Part shown: piece after piece, positions 11,661 to 23,749 of the stretch
How positions within the stretch are numbered: the first letter of the stretch is position 1
How the letters are laid out: each line of letters starts with the position of its first letter
NCBI GenBank assembly: GCA_963971405.1
Contig: OZ020487.1
Coordinates: 42,381,039 to 42,445,038 of the forward strand
Source: Psococerastis gibbosa
Lineage: Eukaryota; Arthropoda; Insecta; Psocodea; Psocidae
DNA: 64,000 nt
Direction of reading: 5' to 3'
The notes under the pieces: generated by a model
Databases searched by the model: none
Seen by the model: the letters and a program-made list of their open reading frames with translations, nothing else
Told to the model about the DNA's origin: nothing
Translations under genes and position numbers: made by a program

Positions 11661-12044
11661 GGCGCCCATTCCACCGACCGGCTAGGGCTATTTACAAAAA
11701 CGGTGACGTGGTAGCAGACATTCAAGACATAGGTGGCGTTTCCACCGACCTCGCATTGCAGAATGCAAATGACATTGACGGAAATTAGAATTTTTCTTTT
11801 TATAGAAATCTATTAAAATGTTTGTACTTAACATACCCCATGACGCCATTTTTTAATTTTAGTTTGTTTGTTTGTGATTTTACTGTATGATCATTGATCA
11901 ATTTTAACTATGGCATAGAGGAAAATAAACATTTCCGTCAATTCTGCAATGCGAGGTCGGTGGAAACCCCGCCTAAGTCTTGATAGTCTGCTACCACGTC
12001 ACTATTTTTGTAGATAGTCCTAGCCGGTCGGTGGAATGGGCGCC
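11661..12044 (-). mobile_element. Family D MITE, PIF/Harbinger-like, copy 1
   Basis: Ends read GGCGCCCATTCCACCGACC and its complement, with inverted repeats of about 115 bp. The left flank is TAA; the right flank is AAA. The inner core GACGTGGTAGCAGACATT is present in both arms. The unique centre is inverted relative to the copies at 26717 and 44268. No transposase. Confidence 0.8.
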
Positions 12045-12675
12045 AAACTGAAATCAGGAGCCTAATACTTTCATCAATATCGGTATCGAGCAGTCGTTTA
12101 ATGACACTGGTCATTATTGATGACATCATGATGTGATAGGTATGACGTCATCAAGGGCGAGCTGTTTGGAGTTTCCTGGAAGGTGTTGACATTGACTAAT
12201 GACGTGCGTGCCACCCTGCCAACTATTACTTAAGTTACTTTTAGATTAAGGAAATAAAAAAAGGGGAAAGTCAAATTACAAATTTATTGATTTTCGGGAG
12301 AATGTTGCAAGAATGGTAGTAGCCATTGGCAAACAGGGGTGACATTTGGGGGGCGGCTAGGGGGGTAGTGGTAGTTTCCCCCCAAGGAAATTTTCCCCTC
12401 CCCGTGTTTTTTAAGAAAATAAACCGGGGGGAACCTAATCGTGAAAAAATTAGTGAACATCAAAATAATAAACAAACATATTACTTTGCATATCAGATTT
12501 CCTCTGTTTTTTATAATGGTCGATACATTTAACTCTTCGGTTAATAAATGGCGGGAATTTAGCTTCCATTAAACCATGTAATTAGGGGGCGTTGGAAATT
12601 AGTTTTCTTAATTTCTTGTTAAGGGTGAATCGTAAAACAATGTAAGTTAAAACTGAAATGACGCCACTGTTGGCA
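12045..12675. other. No gene seen
   Basis: AT-rich sequence with a G/C-run-rich patch near 12340-12435. Short overlapping ORFs on both strands look incidental. Confidence 0.4.
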
Positions 12676-12755
12676 AAGGCAGAAAATGGGACTCGAACCA
12701 ACAATCTTTCGGGTGAAAGTCGGAGTCTGTACTCATCATGTCCTGTACATGTTAG
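12676..12755 (-). repeat. SINE-1 (tRNA-Glu-like) head fragment
   Basis: Minus-strand copy of the tRNA-like head, seen here as GGGACTCGAACCAACAATCT on the plus strand. Followed by a short GTTAGGTTAGGTTAAGG stretch. Confidence 0.6.
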
Positions 12756-13960
12756 GTTAGGTTAAGGGGGCCTACAAAACAATTTGTTACGCCAATCATT
12801 TCAGAAATTTTCAGAATTGTTATTATTACTTTCCAATTTTAATATTATTATGTTGGACTTGTTGGATTTTGGGGAAAAATCAACTCCTAGCCAGAACTTA
12901 ATAAGATAATAAGTTGCGGTTTTCGCCAGAAAACGTGTATCCGGCATCCGTTAAAAGATAGTTTAACCAGTATAAAAGTAAGATAAATAAGATTCAGTTG
13001 GAACCATCCATGAAAACCGCCGCAACTATCGGTTTTTCGCCGGAATATTCTTGTTTCCATCTGAGGGCCAATGAGGTTCTGTAGGGACAGTTTTGGTCAC
13101 TAGGTTCGCTAACGACAAACCGATATCCATATTATTCAAAATGGCCGCCGTTTGCATGTGAAACTAAGCTCTTAGAATCTAATTAATTCTTTTAATATTT
13201 TTTATAATATTTTTACTATGCCTGGACCTTATTTCGCTGTATATAATTTAATATATATATTCTCCATGATTTATAGAAAAATATCACTTTAAAATAATAC
13301 GTAATTAAAAATCATTTTAAAATAGTATTGAGGCTTATGGAAAAATCAACGCTTTGATATCATTGCAACTGGTGCTGCCATCTACAAAATGACGTCACAA
13401 ATGAACCTCATTATAGCGGTTACTATTATCATATTCTTGGGGTTTAAAATGTAAACAAAACAATTTTGAACAGTTCCATTATAAAGTCTCGCCCCGTAAA
13501 TATAAGACGTTTAAATAAAATATAAATAAATAAATAAAATTATCTTTTTACTTTTTTAATCCCCGGATAAGATTGATCGACATAATAGGCCCGCTGCTGG
13601 TAGTTTTCCAGTTGCTGAAACAGACAATAATTGAGCTGATATCATAAAAAGTGGCCGCCATCTTGGATTAAAAAAATAACAATATCTCCTGAACAAGATT
13701 TGATATTATTAAAGCGTGCCGTGTTTCCAGCAGTAATAGATAGGTCGAAAAAATGCGAATAATAAGTTAGTTAAACGGAAATGATAACCTCTAAGAAAAT
13801 GGCAGCTGGCAGTTGCTATCGAAAATTAGTTAATATTACTTTGATGAGCTGATTCATCGAATCGTGAAGCACACTTGCGAGATGGGCTGGGGACTCCCTA
13901 ATCATTAGTAAACTTTTTTTTTAAATTTATTTATTTTTATTTTTAAATTGGGGTACAGGT
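12756..13960. other. No gene seen
   Basis: AT-rich; several ATGGCCGCC-like words and an (AAAT)n tract near 13510-13540. No exon-like frame or familiar repeat was recognised. Confidence 0.4.
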
Positions 13961-13964
13961 GTTA

Positions 13965-14444
13965 CCTGTGTGCACTTATGCCTATTGGCCTATTGTGTGG
14001 CATCGCATCGCAGGTCCTCCGCACCTTCATTACAGAATCTGCAAGACTATAGTTGTCTCCCCCAAGAGACTCCAGATATTTAACCCCAGGACCAAAGACG
14101 CCAAGGCCTGTTCTTGGTTTTGTACTTCCTAGCCTAGAGCCATCAGTAAACCACTTGCTTGTGTGACTATTGAGAATTCCTGCTGATTCGCAGCATTCTT
14201 TCATTGTCCCTAATATAGTTTCGAATTCCCTCCTAAAACAGTATTTTGGATGGATTTTATCGCTTGGTATATCCAGGCAGTGGTCAGACGTAGTCAGAGA
14301 GGCTGAGTCTCTCTTAATTGCCCTTCCATTCCTAATAATGCCATTTCGGCTGAAGTTTCCACTGCAACATGGAGGGGTGGGAAGTCCAGTACTATCTCCA
14401 TTGCTGCAGTGGGACAGGATTTCATAGCCCCCGTAAAGCATCAT
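13965..14444 (-). pseudogene. Non-LTR retrotransposon RNase H domain fragment
   Basis: A 160-codon minus-strand frame contains KWFTDGSRLGSTKPRTGLGV followed by FGPGVKYLESLGGDNYSL. This is the first catalytic-Asp strand of a type I RNase H (FTDGS) and the next strand, as found downstream of RT in R1/I/Jockey-group LINEs. Later motifs (ExxA, second Asp) are lost or damaged, so it is an inactive remnant. Upstream residues match the spacer before RNase H only loosely. Confidence 0.65.
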
Positions 14445-14449
14445 GTTAG

Positions 14450-15600
14450 AGAATACGGGCTTCTGAATGTAGCCATAATTTGGATTATTCAGAGAAAAAT
14501 TCTCATGTGGTTTGATATTGCCGTGTCCATGAAGCCATGACCAATGGTATGGTTACAGCAGGAAAAGACAGGCTGTTTAATAAGCCTTAGACACTACAAT
14601 ATAAATACTTGTAATAAAACGAATCAGTACGAGTGAATCCGTTCATACTTTCATATTTATCAATTAGGATAGGTACTGAGACAGATAATATAAGTATGGT
14701 ATTAATTGTCCTAGGGTTAAATTTCTGTTACCTCCACTTTCCCTATCCCAAAGCACTGAATTGATCGGTGGGATTGCATATTCTAGAACGGGCATACCAA
14801 TATATTTAAACACAGTAACACATGCGACACCCCCCCCCCCCCAATTTGAGTTAGACTAAAATAAGATGGTCTCGAGATACGATGCGAATGATACGATTAT
14901 TGTGAACTCCAACGAACTGAACTGATATCCACCGAGTAAATGAGTAATTTGCATCTTGCCCACTAATCGACTCACAGAATACAGATGAAGTACTACTAAC
15001 TACTTGAGTTGGGTAAACACTTTATACAGGTTAGCGACACCCCGACTCGTTAAGCCGGTTAATGATTGGTTAAGACTGTTAAGCCCACCATTCGACCAGA
15101 CGATTTGTCGTTACGACCGAGAAAATCGTACGATTCTCAGTCTCTTTACGTGTAGCACGTACGCGTATATTATATATATATTATATTATATTATATTATA
15201 TTATTATATGTGGTTGAACGATGAAATCACAACTATCTAGTTTAAGCGCACTGGCGCTCATTCTATATGAAAAAAGACTGTATAATAAATAAAAGGAGGA
15301 GTAAGACAGAATGGACTAAGAGATGGCTTCTGAAAAGACAACAATATTCTCACATCAATGTTCTTGAAGGAACTTGTTCATCCTAAAGATTGGCATAACT
15401 AGCTTAGGATGTCAGAGGAACGATACTTAGAGCTTTTGCATAAGGTACCTTCCAAAATAATAAAGGCAAGCTATTATTCCTCACGAACGTCTAACTGCAA
15501 CACTGCGATTCCTGGCATCTGGAAGGACTTACGAACATTTAAAATTTACAACGTTGATTTCACCACAGTCATTGGGAAGGATCATTCCACAAACGTGCGA
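14450..15600. other. No gene seen
   Basis: Contains a C13 run (14830-14842) and an AT-rich low-complexity tract (about 15163-15210). No supported coding sequence. Confidence 0.4.
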
Positions 15601-15606
15601 AGCCAG

Positions 15607-15813
15607 GACATGTAGCGTAGTGGTACGGGCTCCAACTTTCACCCCAAAGGTTGTTGGTTCGAGTCCCACACTGGCTACATTTTCTGGCCATGCTTCGGAG
15701 GGCATGGAAAGCAGACGGCCCCGGACCTTCTTAGTTGTAAGAGAGGGCTTTATAGTCCTAACTCCGCTAGGTTGGCTTAGTAATAGGAACAATAAAAAGT
15801 CCTTATTTATTTA
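15607..15813 (+). repeat. SINE-1, tRNA-Glu-like SINE, full copy
   Basis: The head shows a box A-like TGTAGCGTAGTGGTACGGG, an anticodon-loop-like ACTTTCACC as in tRNA-Glu(UUC), and a perfect box B GGTTCGAGTCC. TGTAGC pairs with GCTACA as a remnant acceptor stem. The body follows (TTTCTGGCCATGCTTCGGAG ... CCGCTAGGTTGGCTTAGTAA) and the tail is AT-rich. A family A element abuts its 3' end. Other copies: 35975, 48446, 59881 and 63421 (all minus). Confidence 0.85.
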
Positions 15814-16673
15814 TTGCTTTCCAATTTATACGTAGTATAAGGAAAGCTTTGTGATGGTCGAAATTTTCGATTCCGAGATTTCAACGGATTTACACGTTTT
15901 GAGGTCCCAGGAACCCAAAAAAGTGTTTTTTACGAAATGTCTGTCTGTCTGTCTGTCGCTCTGTCTGTGCGTCGATTTCCGGGCAAACTACTCGATCGAT
16001 TTTGATGAAATCCGGTATGTAGGTTTACAAAAATCATACCTCGGGATAATTTTTTTTATTTGGGGCTAACTTAATTTGGGGGGGTTTTATTCTCAAAAAA
16101 CTCCAAAAAAACGTCTAAAAAAAGTATTTCTCAAAAACGGCTCCAACGATTTCTTTTAAATTCACATATCTTGTAGTCGTTATTATTGTAAACGAAATGC
16201 GGGGGGTCGCTTGCCCCTTGATAGGTTGCTTCTGGGGGTAAAAAAAATAAAAATAACTAAATTTTAATGAAAAATGACTAAAAAATAATTTTTCTGTTTC
16301 TGTTTTCCATCGATGATTTCTACCTTCAGGCATGTTTTAGGTGTTAAATTGAGTAACGAAACCGGACAGGTTGCTTTCCCAGAAAAGTATTTGGTTTGGT
16401 ACAAAAAAATGTTTTTTTTTTTAAATGATAGGAAATTCACGCTCAAATGCATTGCGTGCCCTGCCAGTATTGCTGTGTGGTAATGTGCTGGTCTGACCTA
16501 TCTAGAATTTGCCTCACCTCCAGTGACGTCAGGTGGGCAACCCCCCCCCCCCCCTCCCCGAGATATCGGAAATTTAATCATAGGAAAATTATTTATCATG
16601 AAATTACTCATTTTCTATATCTACTAATTTTGATAAATTGGAAAGCATGCTCGAGTAAACTCGGACCTGTTCT
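15814..16673 (+). mobile_element. Family A element, near full length
   Basis: Begins TTGCTTTCCAATTTATACG, part of a terminal hairpin in which GCTTTCC pairs with GGAAAGC 18 nt later. It ends with AAATTGGAAAGCA, inverted to the start, then TCGAGTAAACTCGGACC. Inside are a (TGTC)n microsatellite, the block CAAACTACTCGATCGATTTT and a C14 run near 16541. No ORF. At least ten copies occur in this window; it is non-autonomous and of uncertain class. Confidence 0.85.
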
Positions 16674-17838
16674 ATGTTGTGGTGTACAGCCTGTGGTATG
16701 AGTGAAAATGAGCATAAACATTGATATTGCCGGTTGCAATTTCTAATCGTAATATTTTGTGAGCAACTAAATTGTGGTAACCCACCAGCCGCCACTGGTC
16801 GGTGTGCTCAAAGTATTACTTTTCCGACCCCATTATACGATAAATGTTGTATAGCTTCCCAATTTCGATCGTTTTATCGATAACAATTTGGGAACTGGGT
16901 CTTTATGTTTAGGAGTTCAATGGGAAAGTCTGAGCCAATAGAAGAGCACAAAAGAGCCTTTACTTTGGGCATAATTGGTGCCAACCTCTCAGTCAATGGC
17001 CGCAAAAAGGAAGTGTTGGGGGGGGGGGGATTTTGTTAAAGGGTTTCTCCCCCCTGGAACGTATTTTACGACGTCGTTTGAATTTGTTATGAGAAAATCT
17101 TACACCCCCACGTTTTTTGTGCTTGTCGAATTTCTATGAAATATCGATCATAAAGCCATAAATGAGAGTAGAAGAAGTAGAAGAAATGCTCAGTATATTT
17201 TGTTATGTAGTATGTACCGGTGTTAATCCCGTTTTGCTGTTTATGAACGCGTGGACCGAACCTAACCTTGCGTTTTGCCTTCAAAACCGGTGGGTGCGTG
17301 TTACTGCCGGCTGCACACCACGCGTTTTAAAATGTAGAGAAGTAGTTTTTCTACCACGCATTTATGGCTCTATAATAGACATTTTATGAGAAATGCAGGC
17401 TTGTAGAAAAAGCGATTGTCTACTAAAAATGTATTTATTGAGGAATATTTCATCTACACAGTGCGACCTTGATGGTAGCTCTACGTCCTTGTTGATACCG
17501 TAGCTCTTTGCAAACGACATAGCGTGAGAGCTGATTAATTAATTTCTCGTTCCAGGACCCCTACATTGGCAAAAATGGTCTTTGAAGATCTGATAAAATG
17601 TATATTAAACTGTGGCAATACACTTTAGATTATGTCAAATGAACTATAGTTTATGTATATAATTCGATGTAGTAAGTCAATTTTCTGAAGTGCCTCTGTC
17701 CCAGTAATACAAGTCTCTTTGAGTACTTAGTACTGGGGCAGATATTGAAAACTGTAAATGAAAAAACTGTAATATATTCTTTACTTACTGACTTCTTTCT
17801 TTCAAATTAACATATTTCATAGATTAACAATAGTTTAT
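16674..17838. other. No gene; LINE 3' end near 17690
   Basis: Mostly unassigned. 17690-17790 matches the 3' end of the LINE at 49991-51195: TACAAGTCTCTTTGAGTACT flanked by pairing CCCAGTA and TACTGGG, then an AAACTGTAATAT..TTACTTAC tail. A G10 run lies near 17018. Confidence 0.45.
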
Positions 17839-17850
17839 ACTAGTAAATGT

Positions 17851-18132
17851 GGCCGGCCGCCATACCAAGTTGAATCCAGCGGACCAGAGCAGGTTCAAAG
17901 CTGCAGATAACTTGGTCGTGTGCACAGTGCCAGTAGGGAAACATGGTAGGACTTGTCCTGGTCACCTCCGAACTAACCGTGTGACTTCACTGTGTTTCTC
18001 AAGTGGTTCGGAATCCACTATAATCAGGAGGTCCACTGTCCTATGGGCTGGCGTAGGACAGTCAAGTCGGGGTCGCTCTATGGGCCCAAATATGAGGCCT
18101 AAGTCGTTATTAACCCGACGAACACTACTACT
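17851..18132 (+). mobile_element. Family C retroposon copy 1
   Basis: A 282-bp insertion flanked by perfect 12-bp target-site duplications, ACTAGTAAATGT at 17839-17850 and 18133-18144. It starts GGCCGGCCGCCATACC and ends in (ACT)n. It holds the palindrome GTGGTTCGGAATCCAC (18003-18018), resembling a tRNA T-arm/box B with one extra loop base. The long ORF that starts in it and runs to 18427 is read-through, not a gene. Confidence 0.88.
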
Positions 18133-18588
18133 ACTAGTAAATGTATTGTGTATATTATCAAATTTTATTTTATTCTATTTCTGCGATTTTGCCAATATGG
18201 TAACCATGGAACTTGAAATTCGTGAATTAGCTGACACGCCATGTTGTTTTCCAAACATTTGGAATGTTCCCCTCTTATTTTTAAAATATTTTGTCGTATA
18301 TAGATGTGAGTGTATGTGTGGCCCTTTGTCACGTATGTTTTGTTTGCTGGGTTTGCCTATGTGTGCGTGGTCGCAAATGAAATTTGAGCTCGTTGGGAAA
18401 GTTCTAAATAAATACAAGGTTTGCTGACCGCATCCCGAATTAGTCCCGTTTATATGGCACAGTTGAGGTTTCTAGGCTTTTTGTTTCAGTGTGCAGTACC
18501 GTAAAAATTGCATTATTGACTATTGAGTGCTGAGTGCTGACCCCATTTACCCATCAACGCTAGATAAAATAGAATAGATAAAAATAGC

Positions 18589-18945
18589 AAACGGCCATAA
18601 CAAGCTGAATCCACTGCAACAGAGCCTGTTCAAAATTGCAGAAAACTTGGTAGTGTGCTCAGCGTCGGCAGGGGAACATGGTGAGACACTGGGACATGAT
18701 ATCGCGCTGGGACTAACAGTCATTATAAGTAACTGGTCATCTTCGAATTAATCGTTTGACCTTACTATATTCCACAAGTGGTTAGGGATCCACAATAATC
18801 AGGAGGTCCACCCTGTCAGTCAACTCTTCTTCTCCCTGAGGTGAAGGAGTCAGTCCCTAGTGTGCCTCAAGTTCATAAAAGGGCTGACTCCCCCCCGCCA
18901 GGCTGACAGGGTGGCTTACAACAGAAATTCTGAAAGCAGGCGTTG
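18589..18945 (+). repeat. Family C relative, diverged and longer
   Basis: Same opening block as family C (CCATAACAAGCTGAATCCAC) but extended beyond the T-arm-like motif with GGTCCACCCTGTCAGTCAAC and CCGCCAGGCTGACAGGGTGG. Similar extended copies lie at 24430-24640 and 59395-59600 (minus). Confidence 0.6.
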
Positions 18946-19229
18946 GAAATGCAAACCAAACCAACATTGCTTCATGTTGATGCTCTTGTAGCGACATGGC
19001 AGAAGTATACAATCTGATTTCTGAATCATGTGCTCTCTTCTTCTTCTTCAAGTTACAGCCGGTTGGCTTGTTGGCAGTAACATGTGTCTTCGATGCCTCC
19101 ACTCCCCCCGATCCTGACACGCCCTCTTCAGCTCCACGTATGTATTGACCCCTGCTGCAGATACTCTTTTCTCGGGCGCTCAGGTTGGTTGACGACGCCT
19201 TCTATTGTTCCCTCTATGATACAGCTTAC

Positions 19230-19497
19230 GAAGTTCTCGCGTCGAAGCAAATGTCAAATCCAGTGGACCTCTTCTTTTACATGTGCACTCTGTGTTCCTT
19301 AACCCTGATTAACCCCCGTAGCAATCTCGTGCGTTGGGGACTTTCTGATAACCCCATGTACGACTGCGGAGCCCTGCAGGACGATCGGCATCTTCTGATC
19401 TGTCCAATGATGAGCTGCCCTACCACGCAAGGGGACTTGGACCAGGGAACTGACAAGGCCATCCAGGCCGCAATTTTCTGGCGGAACGTGTCCTGAT
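19230..19497 (+). pseudogene. LINE C-terminal zinc-knuckle fragment
   Basis: The frame reads SNLVRWGLSDNPMYDCG, then DDRHLLICPMMSCPTTQGDL and TDKAIQAAIFWRNVS before a stop. CxC..H....CP is the C-terminal knuckle of LINE polyproteins. The upstream portion is lost. Confidence 0.65.
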
Positions 19498-19553
19498 GGC
19501 CCGGACACGTAAACTAACTAACTAACCCTGATTTGTATAAATCTTAACAGTAT

Positions 19554-19717
19554 CAGCAGCCTGATCGGGGCGTTTATAATACCGGTATTTATTTAATCCA
19601 CTGGTAAACAAGATAATTTTATAATGGAAAGTGCTACTCAAAATTTGTTTGTTTACAGTTATAATCCTAGGGTATTTATTTAACCCCGGTATTATAAACG
19701 CCTCGATCAGACTGCTG
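19554..19717. mobile_element. Family G MITE, copy 1
   Basis: Inverted ends of about 40 bp: CAGCAGCCTGATCGGGGCG at left and CGCCTCGATCAGACTGCTG at right, continuing through ATACCGG. About 164 bp in all. A sister copy is 1.2 kb away at 20726-20899, and one end is at 61252-61321. Confidence 0.75.
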
Positions 19718-19884
19718 TTTCAGAACTTTATCCGTAACCCAGCTCTAAAGTTAACACTATATTCAGCTTAGGAAACATTCACGAGGCCGCGACCCTATCC
19801 TGAGTCCTGACGTATTTAAAGTTTCCAGGTTTTAACTTTCATGCGTTAGCGCTAGTCCTAGTATAGCAACGGGTGGCCTTGAAG

Positions 19885-20235
19885 TCCAGTGGCTGGACTA
19901 TCTTATCTCCCGACTTCTGTCGTTCGTGTCCGTGATGGTCGCTTCGAGGTACTTGAAGTCCGCCACTCCTTCAAAGTTGACCGCCAGCATGAAGTAATGG
20001 CTGTTGGGCCACTCTCCCACCGCGGCCACCATCACCATGCACATTGTCTTTTCCTCCTTCACGACAAGCCCGACTTCTCGGGCTTTATTTCTGAAAGCGC
20101 TTCTCCTAGAACCCTCCTCGGACTCGTGTCTGTACTTGGTGAAGTCATGCTTTCGCCTGTTCCATTGCGTCAATGCTAAGCTTGTAGCCGGTGTAGGTAT
20201 CGAGGACGTATACCAGTTTGCCAATGACCAAAAAT
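19885..20235 (-). pseudogene. LINE reverse-transcriptase fragment
   Basis: The minus strand reads AFRNKAREVGLVVKEEKT and VADFKYLEATITD, typical of the region after the RT catalytic core (KAxxxGLxIN..KT / F.YLGxxI). The catalytic YADD is absent. The 5' part (20120-20235) also matches repeats at 46560-46800 and 57390-57615. Confidence 0.6.
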
Positions 20236-20725
20236 GTATAAAACCATCGTCCGTTCAAAATTATATTTATGTATATAGATTTTAGGAAACCCTCTAACTT
20301 CCTTAAATATTGTTCGATTTTGATGAAACTTACCACAAAAATTGATCATACATAGGTCTTGATCGAGTTCGTTAACCAGCTAGATCCACTATTTAGTTAC
20401 AAGATGGTGGCAGATTGAAACCTTATATAATTCATATCTCAGTTAATCTCAGGAATGAATTAAAATGTGACTAAAAGCCCGTATTATTATCTACGATCAT
20501 GGTAATCAACACTTTTTACGACAAATCAACCATTTTAAGATAGCATCCAGTCAAAGTGAAAATAATTTGATAAGTATAAAAGTCGGCATTGTGGTTCGAA
20601 ATTTGGAACACAAGAGTGTTTTGTGTGTTGATGTTGTGGTCGGGAAAATAATGAAGTATTTTTTATTTTTTATTACATACGTATAGCGTAGAGGAGAAGC
20701 AGGGTTTGCGGAATCTCCATGCACC
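20236..20725. other. No gene seen
   Basis: AT-rich spacer; no exon or familiar repeat recognised. Confidence 0.35.
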
Positions 20726-20899
20726 TGCAGCCTGATCGAGGCGATTTTAATACCGGTATTTATTTAATCCCCTGTTAATAAAAATGTAAACAAGATAATT
20801 TTATAATGGAAAGTGCTATTCAAAATTTGTTTGTTTACAGTGATAATCCTAGGGTATTTATTTAACACCGGTATTATAATCGCCTCGATCAGGCTGCTG
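20726..20899. mobile_element. Family G MITE, copy 2
   Basis: Nearly identical to 19554-19717, with about 14 bp more in the left half. Ends GCAGCCTGATCGAGGCG and CGCCTCGATCAGGCTGC. The close spacing suggests local transposition or a duplicated segment. Confidence 0.75.
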
Positions 20900-21119
20900 A
20901 TTAAATCCTAAAGAAGATGCCGGGCGGTCTTATAAGTTCCTATAGGAACTGGATGATATCATCTGTGGCTGTTGTGTTGTTTCCTAACGCTTCGGAGAGG
21001 GAGGAGGGGGCGCTCGTAAGACTGAGGATCGTTGGACCGAGTAGGTTGGGAAATCGAGAAGAAGGTGAGCTGCTATGAGGGCCACTCCGCACCTCACAAT
21101 CAGGTTTTTTGGAACCAGA

Positions 21120-21848
21120 TTCGACCATCCCTCCCCCCCCCCTCCTCTCCGAAAAATAACTGGCTACGGCCTTATAGGGAGGTTATAGAAGAACAGGACA
21201 GGACTTATGGGCCCAACTAGCGGTCTGAGTCCCTGAAGCCATCAACAACTGCTAAGGAGGATGGGTAGTACGCTCGTGCCTGTAGGTTAGACTTACTTAC
21301 TTATCGGCTTTTTACGCAAAGTTCCCCTAAATAAGGGTTGCACGTAGCTGTCGACAGTTGGTGGCGCCTCCGCAGACGTAGGACAGACAAGATACTTCAT
21401 TTTATTAATTTTTTGATTTATTGGTAGAAAAATGAGTGAGGTTGGCATCATGTAATCATGAAACCTTCGCTATCCATGTCAATTGATTTTATTATTGAAG
21501 GTTTCGAGTGTATCATTATGGAACGTTTGAATTATACTCTGTAATTATTACGGTTGAATTCCTACTAGTTGGCTCATTGTCTTGTAGTCCTCATGAATCA
21601 TAAGAAAACAAGGAAGAATTGTTCAGCAGTATGCAGGTTCGACTGTCGCTTGAAATATAGGTGACAAATATACTGGACGGCAAGGATTTCCCGGGGGGGG
21701 GGGGGGGGGTCCAATTTTGTTTTAACGTAATTTATTATGAAAGACCATTCTATCCAGTGTTTAAACAATACAGGTTTACATTAAAAAAATTATTTCGGGG
21801 GGGGGGGGAGTCCGGACCCCTTGGACTACCTCCCTGGGCACGGCCATG
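21120..21848. repeat. Family L remnants
   Basis: One right end at 21150-21178 (AACTGGCTACGGCCTTATA), and a degenerate copy at 21680-21848 with G16-like and G10 runs and a decayed GGGCACGGCCATGCT end. (CTTA)n occurs near 21295. Confidence 0.45.
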
Positions 21849-22029
21849 CTGGACGGCACCGTGATCTACCAATTCATGACTTTACAAGCGATGATGGGAG
21901 CAGCCCCAAGTAAGTCTGACACCGAAACATGGTGTATAATTGCCCGGAGAATAAATATAAATTTCCGACAATTTGGGATAAGGAAAATTTGTACTCGTAA
22001 GGCTGTAGTTTCTATTCGGACCAGATTTG

Positions 22030-22404
22030 TCAATCGTTCTATATCGTATGTAGGGATGGTTGACCCCAGCTGTGGAGAACAGAATCAGTGGATTTGAAAT
22101 GTGCGTATACAGACGAATGTTGCGCATATCTTGGAGAGATCGTGTCGTGGAGATCCTGAGGCGAAAGGGTACAGAAGTCGAGTTGCTGCTGAAAGCCAAG
22201 AAGCGCAGACTAGCATACTTCGGCCATGTGATGAGAAACGAAAAATATCGCCTTCTGCGTGGTATATTCCGAGGGACGATAGAAGGACTGAGGGCTCGCG
22301 GCAGAAAAGGAACATCCCGGTTGAAAAACCTGAGGCACTGGGCTGGCAGGAGGACGTCTTCCCTTTTCAGAGCGGCGGTCTCCAAAACTAGAAGAGGCAT
22401 ATAA
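22030..22404 (+). pseudogene. RTE-like LINE C-terminus, longest fragment
   Basis: A 115-codon plus-strand frame reads GFEMCVYRRMLRISWRDRV, KKRRLAYFGHVMRNEKYRLL and SSLFRAAVSKT. This is the C-terminal segment after the RT of RTE-like LINEs, ending just before the ANLR tail. The RT core is absent. Confidence 0.8.
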
Positions 22405-22857
22405 AGAAGAAGAACACCGAGCTTATGCCGGACGGTGCCACCCTCTGAAGTCCTGTTCATTGACCTCTCATCAAAGTCTCAGTCTTTCGTCCGTCTAAGA
22501 AATAAAAATAGTGCTTGCACAATTAACGATACAGACGCTTTGGTTAGTAGCAACAGGCCTCTCTTGCAAGACGATTTTTTCAACAAATAACTTAGCAGCT
22601 TAGTTTATTCAGTATTCAAATTGTATTTAGTGGAGCGTGTTGTTTATTTCATCACTGCTTCGTGAAATAATGCAGACGAGAGTCTATTTGCTGCTTATTT
22701 TTGGTTGCTTTGCTTATTTCTTTGATAGGCATCGCTCACGTGATCCCTGACACTGGTTGTTGAACAGTAGCTGAGTTTTGTGTTGGGGAGACGGGACATT
22801 CTCTCCCAACAAGAATATATTTAGACCACGGCCCATCAGCCCAGAACCCCAGATTTT

Positions 22858-23110
22858 TCTTTTATCAAAAATTGGCGATCATCATGGCAATTTGGACCTT
22901 GGAGACTGCTGCTCTGAAAAGGGAAGTCGTCCTCTTGCCAAACCACTGCCTCGGGTTTTTGAGCTAGGGTGTTCTTCTTCTGTCGGTAGCCCTCTGTTCT
23001 TCATGTACCTTTGGATTCTTGCATGTAGAAGGTGATAATTTTCGTTCCTCGCATGACCGAACTATGTTAGTTTCCGTTTCTTAACCGTCAGTAGCATCTC
23101 GGTTACCGTA
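22858..23110 (-). mobile_element. RTE-like LINE 3'-end fragment
   Basis: Same family as 22030-22404 in opposite orientation, recognisable as ATTGGCGATCATCATGGCAA then CCTTGGAGACTGCTGCTCTG. Frames are broken. Confidence 0.6.
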
Positions 23111-23745
23111 TCTATTTACCTCGGCATACAGCATTAGACCGCAGATTGTCCCGCTTAATCACGATAGGGCCAGGTGTTGTGTCCACGGCGTATTTTGATT
23201 GGTCGAAGAGGTGGCATGTGACACCTTAAATTAAATAAAAAAAAGGATCCTTGGTTGGGAGCGAATACCCCATCCCTCCCGTATAGAAAGAATCGATATA
23301 GGCTCAAAAATGCCAGTGAATTTTTACTGCTTGCATTGCATGCGTATACAGTATATCGCATACTCGACGTTGCCATACATTATTTCGATGCTGGCAACAA
23401 TGGATGGCTATCATGCATACTCATTCAAATTTTACGGTAACCTCTATACTTTGTGGCAAAAACCTCGGCACGCGATACTGGTGTTAACTTCACGAAGAAG
23501 TTCATCAACTTGATTTTGCTACAGTGTTATAGCATTTTTTATGCATTAACTTTGTGATTACAACCCTCGTTTTTTCACTTCATAGATTAATAGTTTTTTT
23601 CGTATGCAGCAAGGTACTCACAGCCCTGTGATATACTAGGGAAAAAAGGAGGGTTCGTGATGAAGGCACTCCATGTGCAGATTGATACAATTCCGAACTC
23701 GGGTAAGTGTTTTCTTGTTGTAGTAAAAAAAAGTGGCTTGCAAAA
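23111..23745. other. No gene seen
   Basis: Unassigned sequence. GAAGAAGTTCATCAACTTGA near 23497 recurs in related form near 27425, a weak dispersed repeat. Confidence 0.35.
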
Positions 23746-23749
23746 ATAA

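Noticed and set aside
12748..12770. TTAGG-like repeats as a telomere remnant
   Set aside because: Only two perfect TTAGG units; too short to support telomeric origin.
13962..14444. 160-codon ORF as a host RNase H gene
   Set aside because: FTDGS context and spacing fit a LINE RNase H, and the remaining catalytic motifs are lost.
17849..18427. 192-codon plus-strand ORF
   Set aside because: It starts in the family C retroposon and reads through its tail into unrelated flank; not a gene.
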